From positions 1-22,590 of IMG/VR virus record IMGVR_UViG_3300023500_000032: a stretch of DNA of 22,590 nt, one strand, 5' to 3'. Origin of the DNA: a virus. The notes under the pieces are model-generated. The model had not been told where the DNA came from and did not search any database. It saw only the letters and a list, made by a program, of their open reading frames with translations. The position numbers and the translations under genes were made by a program. How positions within the stretch are numbered: the stretch's first letter is position 1; each line of letters starts with the position of its first letter. Below are positions 11,013-19,923 of this stretch, one piece after another.

Positions 11013-11364
11013 CTTCGCTGTTCTCACGGACATAGAAGGGGTGGTGTGGGGACTGCTCTTTTATCATGTGAATCATAAAAGCAATACCGCTTATAAGCAG
11101 AAATAGCACAGATATAGTAAAGGGAATTTCTGACAGCATGCCTTGTTCAGCACTGAATAAATGCACGATTGAGTATAGAGTGCCGAGCAATGAGCCTATA
11201 AACGCAAGTGATGCAGCTACAGCATGCTCCATAAAGTGCTGTTGCACGACAACATCATCTGAATGTGCATTGCGTGTTTGCCATGCTAAATAGAAGAACC
11301 GCACCGTGGCTACAAGAAAAACAGAGAATAGCGTAACCCTTCCAGCGTCAAGTAAGTGCATCAT
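11005..11364 (-). CDS. Three-TM membrane protein in the lysis cassette (119 aa)
   Basis: Two adjacent in-frame ATGs (11364, 11361) follow the upstream stop directly. Hydrophobic segments are at residues about 10-30 (VTLFSVFLVATVRFFYLAW), 50-72 (AASLAFIGSLLGTLYSIVHLF) and 82-103 (IPFTISVLFLLISGIAFMI), with a charged C-terminus (YVRENSEDD). It lies immediately upstream of the lysozyme, where holins or antiholins are usually encoded. No family name is certain, and the role is inferred from position. Confidence 0.7.
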   Translation of the reverse strand: MMHLLDAGRVTLFSVFLVATVRFFYLAWQTRNAHSDDVVVQQHFMEHAVAASLAFIGSLLGTLYSIVHLFSAEQGMLSEIPFTISVLFLLISGIAFMIHMIKEQSPHHPFYVRENSEDD

Positions 11365-11690
11365 TTTGCACCGCCTTGCATGGCTAGGGCAATGCCTTGC
11401 CAGACTAGAGCCATTGTAGCTAAAGCTATAGTGCCGAACACAGTCCCCATCACACCCCAAGCTACACGCTTAAACATCGCTGAGCGTTCACTACGGGCTT
11501 TTACGCACTCCTTTAAGTCATCAGTATGCGGTAGTTCTTCAATAACGTGTTCCATGTGCCTTAATGCCTTAGGGTCTGGGGTTCTACCAAGAGTCCTTTC
11601 AATTTCATTAAGCTTTCGGTGGTGTGTTTGAGTCATAGACTCCAGCTGCACTATCTTAACGTCTTCGGCTCGTCGATTTAGTTCTGTCAT
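11361..11690 (-). CDS. Coiled-coil protein with C-terminal TM (109 aa)
   Basis: Residues 1-70 are charged with heptad-like spacing (EDVKIVQLESMTQTHHRKLNEIERTL); a TM segment lies at about 78-103 (VMGTVFGTIALATMALVWQGIAL). The pattern, soluble helix then membrane anchor, resembles XhlA/haemolysin-type lysis accessory proteins. It is coupled to the XkdW-like gene upstream (ATGA) and to the three-TM gene downstream. Holin, antiholin or membrane-anchored partner are all possible. Confidence 0.65.
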   Translation of the reverse strand: MTELNRRAEDVKIVQLESMTQTHHRKLNEIERTLGRTPDPKALRHMEHVIEELPHTDDLKECVKARSERSAMFKRVAWGVMGTVFGTIALATMALVWQGIALAMQGGAK

Positions 11691-12049
11691 AGCGGTTTAG
11701 GTATGCGTGTTTTTTCGGCAGTGATAGCATCTTTCCATGTTGTTGTGCTGTTCATCATGTCATGATATTGCATATCAAGTTGGTCTTGTATAGTTGGGTA
11801 CACTCTATCACGCTGATATTGTGTAGCTACAAGCCCTGACTTGAACGTGTCCCTTGCCAGTGCATCCCCTTCTACCCATGTCTTAACACCCCACTTCGGT
11901 ACATGGAAGCCTACAGGCTGAATGTCAGTGGCATTGTGCGGAATAGTGTAGGTTTTAGCTGCTGTAGAATCCGTGGACGCATCTGCGTTAATCAGTTCGT
12001 CTTCTGTGTACAGCTTGGTTTTAGAGTCGTACTTATGTATAAGTTTCAT
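11687..12049 (-). CDS. XkdW-like tail-associated protein (120 aa)
   Basis: ATG at 12049 overlaps the stop of the fibre gene (TAATG), with AAGGGTGA as ribosome site. The N-terminus (KLIHKYDSKTKLYTEDELI) is followed by WGVKTWVEGDALARD. The C-terminal motif RVYPTIQDQLDMQYHDMM, then TTTWKDAI and IPKPL, is typical of short tail proteins of the XkdW type encoded after fibres. Probable role is in fibre assembly or attachment, by position. A diverged copy is at 9246. Confidence 0.8.
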   Translation of the reverse strand: MKLIHKYDSKTKLYTEDELINADASTDSTAAKTYTIPHNATDIQPVGFHVPKWGVKTWVEGDALARDTFKSGLVATQYQRDRVYPTIQDQLDMQYHDMMNSTTTWKDAITAEKTRIPKPL

Positions 12050-13077
12050 TATAGTTCACCCTTGAATGTTGCGGTAATTGATACCCATGTAGTTGCGTTG
12101 CCCGTGTGGGCATCATTACCCACAAACTGCACGGCACCTGAAGGGTATATGTCAACCCTACCTACACCGCCAGAGGTTGCTTGGCTCAGCATAAGATTGG
12201 TAGATGGTCGCATACCAACTGGGAGCGTAAATATAGTTGTGACTGTTGTGTTTGAACCGCCTTGGACAAGACCTTTCATGTACACTACGCCGTTTGTTAA
12301 ATCCTTAGTATATCGGGCATACCAACCTGTCGCGGCATCAGCCCAACTATTCACAAACGTAGGTGTGTACCAAGTGAAATTATTATCACCTATAGCACTC
12401 CAAGCTGACCATACGCCACCGATAACACTGCAATGATGGACGGGTTGCGAGGCTAATAACGCATTCAGCGGCGTAGCTCTTAAATATCTATATTGATTAG
12501 TAGCGGAGTCATAAAAATGCCGCATGACTTCGATATACCAATAACCCGCGGGCAATCCGTTTTGTGATACTGATAGAAAAACATTATAAGCACCTATAGC
12601 CAAATCGTCAGCCCATGTTTGTAGTCCGTAATCAGCAGGAAGATGTCTAACCCGTACAGACCAAGAGCCATCGGCACGCTTCACGCTGTTCGTGCGACCT
12701 GCTGCTACTTCGTCTGCTGCACCCACCATAACACCCTGTGTCGCAATCGAATAAGTGTCACCAGCTTGTGGAGCTACACCTGCGACAAACGTCAATGTTG
12801 TAGCTGTGTTGCTTATAATCGACTCTGCACGTAATAATACACCACCTCTGTTAATGATGACAACACTACCTGCGAACGCATTAACACCAAGCGCAAGCCC
12901 CGTGTCAACCATGGTCGAGGCACTGCCGCTCGTTGCCGTGCCTGCGATTTGACCAATGCCTTGGAGCGCACCTAAATGCGCGTCAATCGCATCAGCATTC
13001 TGACGTAACATGTTCTGCCAGCCAAATTCAGCATCGGCGGGTTTCTGTAATTTGATATTTGGTGTAAGTGTTGGCAT
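12049..13077 (-). CDS. Tail fibre protein (342 aa)
   Basis: The start at 13077 overlaps the stop of the hub gene (TAATG); a longer frame from 13122 lies within that gene and is rejected. The N-terminus PTLTPNIKLQKPADAEFGW is typical of fibre proteins that attach to the tail tip. It is followed by a DAIDAHL helix, strand-rich regions (GSVVIINRGGVLL), a ADGSWSVRVRHLP block and a C-terminal beta domain ending NATTWVSITATFKGEL. These ends are common in receptor-binding fibres. Fibre 1 of the window. Confidence 0.85.
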   Translation of the reverse strand: MPTLTPNIKLQKPADAEFGWQNMLRQNADAIDAHLGALQGIGQIAGTATSGSASTMVDTGLALGVNAFAGSVVIINRGGVLLRAESIISNTATTLTFVAGVAPQAGDTYSIATQGVMVGAADEVAAGRTNSVKRADGSWSVRVRHLPADYGLQTWADDLAIGAYNVFLSVSQNGLPAGYWYIEVMRHFYDSATNQYRYLRATPLNALLASQPVHHCSVIGGVWSAWSAIGDNNFTWYTPTFVNSWADAATGWYARYTKDLTNGVVYMKGLVQGGSNTTVTTIFTLPVGMRPSTNLMLSQATSGGVGRVDIYPSGAVQFVGNDAHTGNATTWVSITATFKGEL

Positions 13078-15389
13078 TATACCACCTCGATAAAACTCAT
13101 TTTGAGCGTTTGTTTTTCCCAAGCTACGTCTTTCTTCAACACCATCATTTTGTACGGTGGTGGATCTCCAGGCGGCATGTCTATGCTGTCGAATGTAACC
13201 ACATCACCAACTTCCAAGCGCAGCAACCTCATTTGTACTTGTGCCGATGGTATCACACGTCTGCCATTTTTCCACCTGTTCACGAAGTTTGTTGCAATAG
13301 TCGTTAATTCAGCTAGTGGCACGTTCCATTTGTCTTGAAACGTATCAAGTGCGGCAATGTCATAATCGTGAATGCTTACTAGGTCTGCAACGGCTACGCC
13401 TGAATTAAAACTTGCTTCGTTTGACCCTGCTCCAGTGAAACCACTTACTATCAACGACTCATTCTTTAATTCAGCCCAGCCCCTGCGATAAGTGGGGTTG
13501 TTCATCACATCATTCATCTGAACTGCTTCAACTGGCAAGTCAGCGGACAACGGCTCTGGAACAAGTGACAACTGACCACGCACCACCGCCCATTGTGCTT
13601 CAAGCAGCCAAGCAAGTTCCGATAGCATTGCAAAAGCCTTCACGGGTTTGGTGAGTGTTCGCGAGCCTGTGCGTAGTGGAAAGCGTGTCAATGAGTTAAA
13701 ATCAACATTCTCTGTATTTAAGTTGATTCTGTTGATGATTAAATCTTTAGCAATGTCAACCAGACTCCACTCAACCCCGCCGTTGGTCGCAGCAGTGTAA
13801 CCAATGTCCAGCCAGACAGTACCGTTGTCTTGCCACATCGCAGGGTCTGTCCCAGGTGTGACAGCACCGCCGTTTGTTGTGAGTGCGTTCCAACTATTTG
13901 TACCATGTACGACTGTATCACCGATGGCATAAGTGCCACCAGAAGCCCAAGCTAAACCAGCCTTAACTCGAGGCACGCTAACGTCAGCAAGCTCAATAGT
14001 ATCTTGTACAGTAAGAGTGTACTTGCCCCCACTCCACGCCATGTCGCGCACAATGCCTTCATAAAAGGGGATGGTTTCAGTGATGCCAACATAGCCAGCG
14101 CGAATGCGAACGGGGCGACCGCGCAGCTTCTTAGCCATCAAGCCGTTGACCGAATCCTCGGGGAGCAATGTTACAGATACACGACCGATCATTGACTTGG
14201 TTGGTTTAGGTGTAAGCTGTGCCGTGGCTGTTGACACTGAATCAAGCCCTGGGCGTGCTGTAACTTGATATACATTTGGTGATCCAGGGACTAATTCTAC
14301 AATCGCATTCTCTGAAATAGTAATAGGGTCGCCGATGTAGGATATGCCGATTTCACTTATCGCTGGAGTCTCATCGTTCAAGCTATTGGATGTCATATCA
14401 ATTTTTGCACGCCACCACTGATGCGCCGTTAATGTGTCGCCTGACGCTGTAACACCATGGAGCGTCCAGTTTGTAAGCGTGGGTTCTGCTGCAATCACTG
14501 CGCTGTCAGTGTAATGCATTGTGATAGTCATGCTCGTGCCAACTGGCACGATGTCTTTAAATGTTATTATGCCTGTACCGATGGGAGTAACACCAATATC
14601 AATAGTCCGTACAGCCGAACCGCTAGACTGAAACCCGTTCTTACCCCCAATCACGAAGCCATCACCGCTTGCCAATGCGATTGTATGAGCGTATGCACCT
14701 ATGCTGTAGCTAGATACGTTCAACGAGACTGAATAGACAGTAGTAGCTACACTGTTTTGTTGAACTCCTGGCGAGTATGGAGAGTTATACCCGATCTCTA
14801 GCTTATACTGAAAACCCTTTCTTAGTGAAGCAGACAGACCAACAACATCAACAACAATCTGACCACTGTTAGCAGCGACTTGTGTTGAGCCTTTAAATCC
14901 CACCTGATTTCCTGCACTGTCTACTATTCTTATATTGACACTTGTTGCAGAATTGCCCGTGTTATTTACAGACAATCGAATGTCCTCCGCAAGGAAAGTC
15001 CCAGATGCTGTAAACGGTAAAACTATAGAATGGTCATTAGACACTATCACTCTGTCAAAGTGGTCGAAAGCATCACCACGTCCCCACCCTTTCGAGTGTG
15101 TCCTGCTAGTAACATTTACTTGATAGTTCATAACATGTGGCACAAGACCAGTGAAGCCGCTGCCTGTTATCGCTACCAAGTTGCCGTTGTCAAGTATGAG
15201 TGAATCTTTGACACGGATTGCAGATACGCCTACATCCAGACCAGCCGCAGCATCATTGATTCCGCTCCAATCCGAAGCTTTTGACAGGCGGCGTTGTGCG
15301 CCTTTGTCCGCCCAAATATCCATAAACAAGACAGGCTGATTGCCATCTCTCAAAGACTCTGACATAAACTGATCGCTGATAGTCAACAT
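13077..15389 (-). CDS. Tail hub / tip protein with carbohydrate-binding-like insert (770 aa)
   Basis: The start overlaps the upstream stop (TAATG). The N-terminus (MLTISDQFMSESLRDGNQPV) is followed by long beta-rich regions. A hub-like section follows (RVSVTLLPEDSVNGLMAKK, PFYEGIVRDMAWSGGKYTL), and around residues 478-530 a short module has the YAIGDTVVHGTNSWNALTT ... MWQDNGTVW pattern of chitin/carbohydrate-binding CBM5/12-like repeats. The C-terminus (LRLEVGDVVTFDSIDMPPGDPP) resembles the conserved end of prophage tail hub proteins. Placed after the distal tail protein, it would cap the tube and support the fibres. Assignment is by pattern and order. Confidence 0.75.
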   Translation of the reverse strand: MLTISDQFMSESLRDGNQPVLFMDIWADKGAQRRLSKASDWSGINDAAAGLDVGVSAIRVKDSLILDNGNLVAITGSGFTGLVPHVMNYQVNVTSRTHSKGWGRGDAFDHFDRVIVSNDHSIVLPFTASGTFLAEDIRLSVNNTGNSATSVNIRIVDSAGNQVGFKGSTQVAANSGQIVVDVVGLSASLRKGFQYKLEIGYNSPYSPGVQQNSVATTVYSVSLNVSSYSIGAYAHTIALASGDGFVIGGKNGFQSSGSAVRTIDIGVTPIGTGIITFKDIVPVGTSMTITMHYTDSAVIAAEPTLTNWTLHGVTASGDTLTAHQWWRAKIDMTSNSLNDETPAISEIGISYIGDPITISENAIVELVPGSPNVYQVTARPGLDSVSTATAQLTPKPTKSMIGRVSVTLLPEDSVNGLMAKKLRGRPVRIRAGYVGITETIPFYEGIVRDMAWSGGKYTLTVQDTIELADVSVPRVKAGLAWASGGTYAIGDTVVHGTNSWNALTTNGGAVTPGTDPAMWQDNGTVWLDIGYTAATNGGVEWSLVDIAKDLIINRINLNTENVDFNSLTRFPLRTGSRTLTKPVKAFAMLSELAWLLEAQWAVVRGQLSLVPEPLSADLPVEAVQMNDVMNNPTYRRGWAELKNESLIVSGFTGAGSNEASFNSGVAVADLVSIHDYDIAALDTFQDKWNVPLAELTTIATNFVNRWKNGRRVIPSAQVQMRLLRLEVGDVVTFDSIDMPPGDPPPYKMMVLKKDVAWEKQTLKMSFIEVV

Positions 15390-16231
15390 TATAGTTTTTC
15401 CTGAAATTTTAGGCTAAATGATGGCATATACCCAGCCTGCCCGACTTTGAGCGGTGCGCTTTTACCGTTATGACGACCCATATAACACGCTGTCTGGTCG
15501 CTATCGGGAAAACAGCTTATCCAAAAAGGCTGCAAGACTTCTAACGCCGATTCGATGAATACTTTAAGCTCATTCCTTTTTTGAGCGTCCAACCATGACC
15601 ATTTTAGAGTTTGCTCTATTCGCACATATCTCCGCGAAAGAACTTCACGACCTGTTGCCGCTTTAAACGCGGTTGAAACGTAGGTTTCACCATACATATC
15701 ATGACCTAAGTCAAAATACGGCATAATCAACGAACTACCAATGAATAATTCGGGGAGTTTCACAGTTGCATTTGGAGTCAAGCCTGTGATTGTGATTGTA
15801 TATACGCTTGCGTAAGCGTGTGGTGTGAGATTGTATATAACAGAACTATTTTGCGGTGCATAAATTAAACTTGAGAAAACTTGCACACCATCAGCTAAGA
15901 TAGTTAGCGTACCGCCTGCAAACCTAGTCAGAGATTGACTATTACGAGAAGCGCCCAATATCATTGTATCAGCCGACACAACGCCTGCGAAACCCAAAGC
16001 AGCACCGAATTTAGTGAAGTTGCCAGCGGCATTAATGCCGAAACCATCCCCAGACGGAGTGCTGACGCTAAATGACAGCGTGCCATTTGCATCAGCGATA
16101 GGTAATGCAGGTCTGGACATATCCCACACCCACGCGTCTGACAATGGAGCGGAAGCATCATCAACACCAGCTAACATTGTGTACGCAACCCCTTTCAGCA
16201 GATTGTTGTAGCATATTCTTGGTTTATCCAT
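15389..16231 (-). CDS. Distal tail protein (280 aa)
   Basis: TAGGAG lies before the ATG at 16231. Starts MDKPRICYNNLLKG and has a beta-rich N-terminal half with Gly/Ser turns (LSFSVSTPSGDGFGINAAG). A Dit-type C-terminal part follows, with VRIEQTLKWSWLDAQKRNELKVF and a final MPSFSLKFQEKL. The order tape measure, distal tail, hub is the usual one in siphoviruses. I cannot say whether it carries an extra sugar-binding domain. Confidence 0.65.
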   Translation of the reverse strand: MDKPRICYNNLLKGVAYTMLAGVDDASAPLSDAWVWDMSRPALPIADANGTLSFSVSTPSGDGFGINAAGNFTKFGAALGFAGVVSADTMILGASRNSQSLTRFAGGTLTILADGVQVFSSLIYAPQNSSVIYNLTPHAYASVYTITITGLTPNATVKLPELFIGSSLIMPYFDLGHDMYGETYVSTAFKAATGREVLSRRYVRIEQTLKWSWLDAQKRNELKVFIESALEVLQPFWISCFPDSDQTACYMGRHNGKSAPLKVGQAGYMPSFSLKFQEKL

Positions 16232-16232
16232 G

Positions 16233-18617
16233 TTATGCTCCTAAAGGTGCTTGATGAACACCACGCCCGAATGCATCAGCGATAGCAGGAGCGAAACCGT
16301 CAACCATTGTCTGCATTGTGTCTGGGGTAATGCTCGCAGTATCAAGCGTCTGTATTTTCAAGTGAAAGTTTATAGTTTGTGATGCTGTGCCTTGCTGGGC
16401 AGGTGCAGCTTGAGGCGGTGCTGGCGGGGTAGATGCAGTTGGAACGCTTCCGCCTGAAGGTGCAGCTCCTCCACCTCCACCTCCACCTCCACCTCCACCA
16501 CCGAAAGACTGAGACTGAATAGCTGAAATCTGCGATGCAGTGAATGCAATAGAAGCCGCCGCCGCTATCGCGCCAACAATCGGGCCACCTATACCCGTAC
16601 CCCATGCAAAAGCAGTTACGGCAGACTCATAGCCTGCAATTACTGCTTTCGCAGTAGCTACCGCCTTGTGCGCTTTAAATGCTACTTTGCTTTGTTTTCC
16701 AAGCACTGCCAGCATTTTCTCGCCTGAATTTATAGCACCTTTCACGTCCATGTCACGGACTGCACTGATGAATTTTTGTGAGTCAGACTCTGCCTTCATA
16801 GCTTTCTTAGCACGCACATCGTCAATATTGCTTATCCTGTCAGCAACATCTTGCGCTTGTGCTAGTTGCGACTCATCAAAGGTGGCTTGCATCTCTTCAT
16901 TCCAAACATGGTTATCAATAAAACGCTGACGTTCCTCATCCTGCCTAATTAAATCCAAGTCTAACTGTGCAAGGTATCGCTCTTCTTTTGTTGCGTTAGA
17001 TGTGTCGGCAAGGATCGCAAGATCTTGATATTTTGCGCGTTCACGATCAATGACTTTTTGTGCTGCAATGTCAGCTTGCTCTTGCGCTAATGCGTCAGCC
17101 TCAAGTTTTAATTTGTCAGCTTCAAGAATTGCTTGTTTTTTAATCTCTTTCTTTGTGGCTTCATTTTCTTTAAGTATAGTAATTTCTTGATTTGCAATGA
17201 ACTTATCAGCTTCAATCTGTGCTTGTGCAATTTGATTAGATTCCTGAATAGATGCGCCTGCTGCAATAGCTTGCTCGAATGCTGCTTTATCACCAGTTAG
17301 CATAAGCTTTGCACGCTGCAATTGTAATTCGCCCATTGTCTTTGTAAGTGCTGCAATTTCATCTTTAGCACTTTGAACGGCATCAAGACCAAATAGAGTT
17401 TCAGGATGAAATCTCTGATTCTGTAAATCAGCAAGCCGCTTTTTCATTCTCCCAAGGTGGATTTCTGTATCGCTTAATTTGATATTTACAGCGTCAAGCG
17501 TGTTTGCGCCTGTCATGACCTCATAAAATATCTTCATCCCTGTAGTTGCATTAGTAAGCTCATGCACAAGGGCGCGCAATGCCCCCGTTTCAGTCTTACC
17601 GATAGTAATAGCCAAAGCTTCTGACGCAGAGTCCAACTGCTTCATATCACCCGCTAGATTATTGTTTCGTATTCTTGCCTGTTCGGTCGCTGTCTGCGTG
17701 CCTGTAAGTGCTTTTGCAAGTGTGTCAAGGCTATCTGCTTGCGTGATGAGAGCATTAGCTGTTGTGATTGATTCCAGACCGAATAGCTTGGTCTTTTCAG
17801 TAGTTGTCAAGTTAGCTTCTTTCAGGTTTTTTATAGCCTGCGTAAAGCCCACGATTTCTGGGTTAAACTCTCTTTTAGTTTGAGTTGACAGTTTTAACAA
17901 AACAGCCCTTAACCCAGTGCCAGCTTCGCCGCCCTTGATTGATACAGCCGCCATGGCTTGAATAGCTGCGTTTGTTTCTTCAAATGATAGACCAACGCTT
18001 GCTGCTACTGTACCAGCGTTTTTCAATGCAACAGATGTATCACCAATAGCAGATGAGCCAAACTTTGCACCCGCCGCAAGAACATTCACAAACCTACCCG
18101 CTTGATCTGCACCTGCACCAAACTGATTCAATGCGCCGCCTGCCGCTTCTGCCGCTGCGGCTAAACCCAAACCACTAGCCTCTGATAATGTGATAACTTC
18201 GCGTGTAACCGATGCCAAAGCTTCACTATTTGCCAATAGGTCAGGCTTTGCAGATGCTACAAGTTTAAATGCTTCTGCTACTTGTGTAGCGCTTTGGGTT
18301 GTTGTTGCGCCAAATTCTAGCGACTTCCTGCTTAGGAAATCTAATTTTTCACCAGTTGCGCCTGTAATCGCTGATAAATCAGACATTGCAGCTTCAAAGT
18401 CCGCAGTCTTTTTAATTGAGTAAGCTGCCGCCGCTGTCGCCGCCGCCGCTGCAACTGCACCGAATGCCGCCGCCCCTGACTTCAACGAATTATTCAGCTT
18501 ATCCGTTGCAGTTTCTGTGCTGTGCGCTTGTTTGCCGAATTTATCAAGCGCATTTGTGCCATCTTTAACCTGCCTGCTATCTACAGCTAAACCAACGTCT
18601 ACAATATCACTTGACAT
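16233..18617 (-). CDS. Tail tape measure protein, TP901 type (794 aa)
   Basis: AAGGAG precedes the ATG at 18617. Residues about 68-350 match the TP901-type tape measure core: ADFEAAMSDLSAITGATGEK, the repeated VAEAFKLVASAKPDLL and GEAGTGLRAVLLKLS elements. A long charged helical region (~430-660) follows, then a hydrophobic stretch (IGGPIVGAIAAAASIAFTA) and a run of 12 glycines at about 706-717. The product sets tail length and leaves with the DNA. At the usual 1.5 angstrom per residue it suggests a tail of about 120 nm (calculation only). It starts two bases after the GT reading frame ends. Confidence 0.95.
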   Translation of the reverse strand: MSSDIVDVGLAVDSRQVKDGTNALDKFGKQAHSTETATDKLNNSLKSGAAAFGAVAAAAATAAAAYSIKKTADFEAAMSDLSAITGATGEKLDFLSRKSLEFGATTTQSATQVAEAFKLVASAKPDLLANSEALASVTREVITLSEASGLGLAAAAEAAGGALNQFGAGADQAGRFVNVLAAGAKFGSSAIGDTSVALKNAGTVAASVGLSFEETNAAIQAMAAVSIKGGEAGTGLRAVLLKLSTQTKREFNPEIVGFTQAIKNLKEANLTTTEKTKLFGLESITTANALITQADSLDTLAKALTGTQTATEQARIRNNNLAGDMKQLDSASEALAITIGKTETGALRALVHELTNATTGMKIFYEVMTGANTLDAVNIKLSDTEIHLGRMKKRLADLQNQRFHPETLFGLDAVQSAKDEIAALTKTMGELQLQRAKLMLTGDKAAFEQAIAAGASIQESNQIAQAQIEADKFIANQEITILKENEATKKEIKKQAILEADKLKLEADALAQEQADIAAQKVIDRERAKYQDLAILADTSNATKEERYLAQLDLDLIRQDEERQRFIDNHVWNEEMQATFDESQLAQAQDVADRISNIDDVRAKKAMKAESDSQKFISAVRDMDVKGAINSGEKMLAVLGKQSKVAFKAHKAVATAKAVIAGYESAVTAFAWGTGIGGPIVGAIAAAASIAFTASQISAIQSQSFGGGGGGGGGGGGAAPSGGSVPTASTPPAPPQAAPAQQGTASQTINFHLKIQTLDTASITPDTMQTMVDGFAPAIADAFGRGVHQAPLGA

Positions 18618-18619
18618 CT

Positions 18620-19452
18620 TTAACTCCTTAGTAGCGCAAATAGCGACTTAACTTTATTTTCAACATTTGACTTCATGCTTTCAATATCAATGCACGGCAT
18701 TTGGCAATCATTACCATTTGCCCTGTAAAACTCGTTTACATACGCAACAGACAAGCGTCTCATTGCGTTTAGTTCAAACCATGACATACGTATTCCAGAA
18801 AGCTTAGAAAACGCTTCCAGTTCCTGCCATGTGTTAGCAATCAAGCCGCTGCCCGTTTGCTGTGCTTCGCCCATTTCAATTAACCAGCCTACTACATATT
18901 CAAGCTCGCCAACGGCTGGAAGCTTAAAGTCTGGATCATCGCTTAATCTTTCGATACGTGAGCCGCGTGACTCGCATTCGACACCTTCCTTCTGTTTTGG
19001 TATCGAAGCCAGCCACGCTCTCTGTCTAACGTATTGTTCAGCTTGCTCTAGGCACTCGTAAAAAAATTGGCGCGTTCACCCACGAACACGTCAACTTGTT
19101 CTTTAATCCAGCCGTGGGTTTCGTATAATTTGCGTGCTTCGCTTTCTGAAAACTCCAACGCTTCGCCGCCAAGAATAAGACCAGACCAGCCCAGCGTACA
19201 TGCAGCAAGTAACTCCAACGCTTCGGAATCAAGCCCTGTAAAATCAGGCTTACGACCCTTGCTTGCACGCATCAAACGGCGGTTTTGAATCTCGCGTTGC
19301 TTGTTGCGATATGCCGCCGAATCAGTACCAGCAAGCAAGATTGTCATAGGCTCGCCATCATGTAACAACGGCTCACCAGAGACTGGATGTTCCAGCTCCA
19401 ATGTTGCGCCATTATTTGATTTTTCTTCTAAGTTAATGTCGTTTAAGTCCAT
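18620..19452 (-). CDS. Tail assembly chaperone GT, -1 frameshift fusion (about 277 aa)
   Basis: Translation begins as the G protein at 19452 and shifts -1 on the run of seven T (minus strand, 19066-19060), so the G stop at 19050-19048 is skipped. I read the T frame directly: after Phe-Phe it continues YECLEQAEQYVRQRAW, a region with a conserved KLPAVGELEYVVGWL, and ends LFALLRS at 18620. The T part is 146 residues. In lambda-like phages, G and GT together chaperone the tape measure during tail assembly; the T part binds the tape measure. A weak in-frame ATG at 18874 is not needed. The tape measure gene follows at once, as expected. Confidence 0.85.
19048..19452 (-). CDS. Tail assembly chaperone G (134 aa)
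   Basis: ATG at 19452 has AAGGAG about nine bases upstream. The protein starts MDLNDINLEEKSNNG and contains GLDSEALELLAACTLGW, ALEFSESEARKLYETHGWI and EQVDVFVGERANFF, a usual pattern of the shorter chaperone. It is made when no frameshift occurs (most ribosomes) and ends ...FFTSA. It lies between tail tube and tape measure. Confidence 0.9.
   Translation of the reverse strand: MDLNDINLEEKSNNGATLELEHPVSGEPLLHDGEPMTILLAGTDSAAYRNKQREIQNRRLMRASKGRKPDFTGLDSEALELLAACTLGWSGLILGGEALEFSESEARKLYETHGWIKEQVDVFVGERANFFTSA
19060..19066 (-). promoter_or_regulatory. Programmed -1 ribosomal frameshift site (T TTT TTT)
   Basis: In the G frame the codons are AAT TTT TTT ACG; the heptamer T TTT TTT permits both tRNA-Phe to slip back one base, after which reading continues as TAC GAG TGC. 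This is the canonical X XXY YYZ form with four bases to the run edge and no stop before the overlap ends at 18620. I saw no obvious strong stem-loop immediately downstream. Confidence 0.85.
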
Positions 19453-19465
19453 TTAATTAAGCTCC

Positions 19466-19909
19466 TTATGCTTCAAATAATGATTGTGGGTCGATAGCAA
19501 TATCAACAACGGTGGTTTCAACGCTATCGACTGCAATAGCACCTTGCGCGGCTTTCATTACTTTTCCTGTTAATGACCCTGTATTACCAGATGGCAACGT
19601 GATAATAAATGAGAAACTAGCCGATGAATTTAAAGCGGTCTGTAACAATACTTGCCCCCCGTCCGTCACTATTTTACCAATCGTTATAGTCATATTGGAG
19701 ATATTGTAGGATCCTTTTAACTTTTGCGGGTAAGCACGCTGTAGTGTTTGGTGTGCGATTTCGTTGAAAACTTTGCCAAGCTCGCCCCCAATATCTACAA
19801 CCTCCCCGATATTTGTAAATGTTACTGCTGCATAACCAGACGCGTTATAAGTTGCTGGAAGTGTTGCAGATATGCCGATTGTGGCACCGTTCATGTTTGA
19901 AACTGGCAT
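19466..19909 (-). CDS. Major tail tube protein (147 aa)
   Basis: AGGAGG lies six bases before the ATG. A beta-rich protein starting MPVSNMNGATIGISATLPAT, with FTNIGEVVDIGGELGKVFNE, a SNMTITIGKIVTDGGQ stretch and a C-terminal VDSVETTVVDIAID strand. This matches the layout of siphovirus tube proteins, and the gene lies just before G/GT. Hexameric rings of it would form the tail tube. It has no extra Ig-like domain. Confidence 0.85.
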   Translation of the reverse strand: MPVSNMNGATIGISATLPATYNASGYAAVTFTNIGEVVDIGGELGKVFNEIAHQTLQRAYPQKLKGSYNISNMTITIGKIVTDGGQVLLQTALNSSASFSFIITLPSGNTGSLTGKVMKAAQGAIAVDSVETTVVDIAIDPQSLFEA

Positions 19910-19923
19910 GATAGCCTCCTGTT

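Noticed and set aside
13077-13122. Longer start (357 aa) for fibre 1
   Set aside because: It would lie inside the hub gene; the TAATG at 13077 matches the coupling used elsewhere in the operon.
16460-16500. Poly-Gly codon run in the tape measure gene as a special feature
   Set aside because: A simple six-base repeat (CCTCCA) encoding a glycine linker; common, and no sign of function beyond flexibility.
18620-18874. 84-aa protein with its own start after G
   Set aside because: The frame extends upstream to the slippery run, no strong ribosome site precedes its ATG, and a G/GT frameshift explains it.
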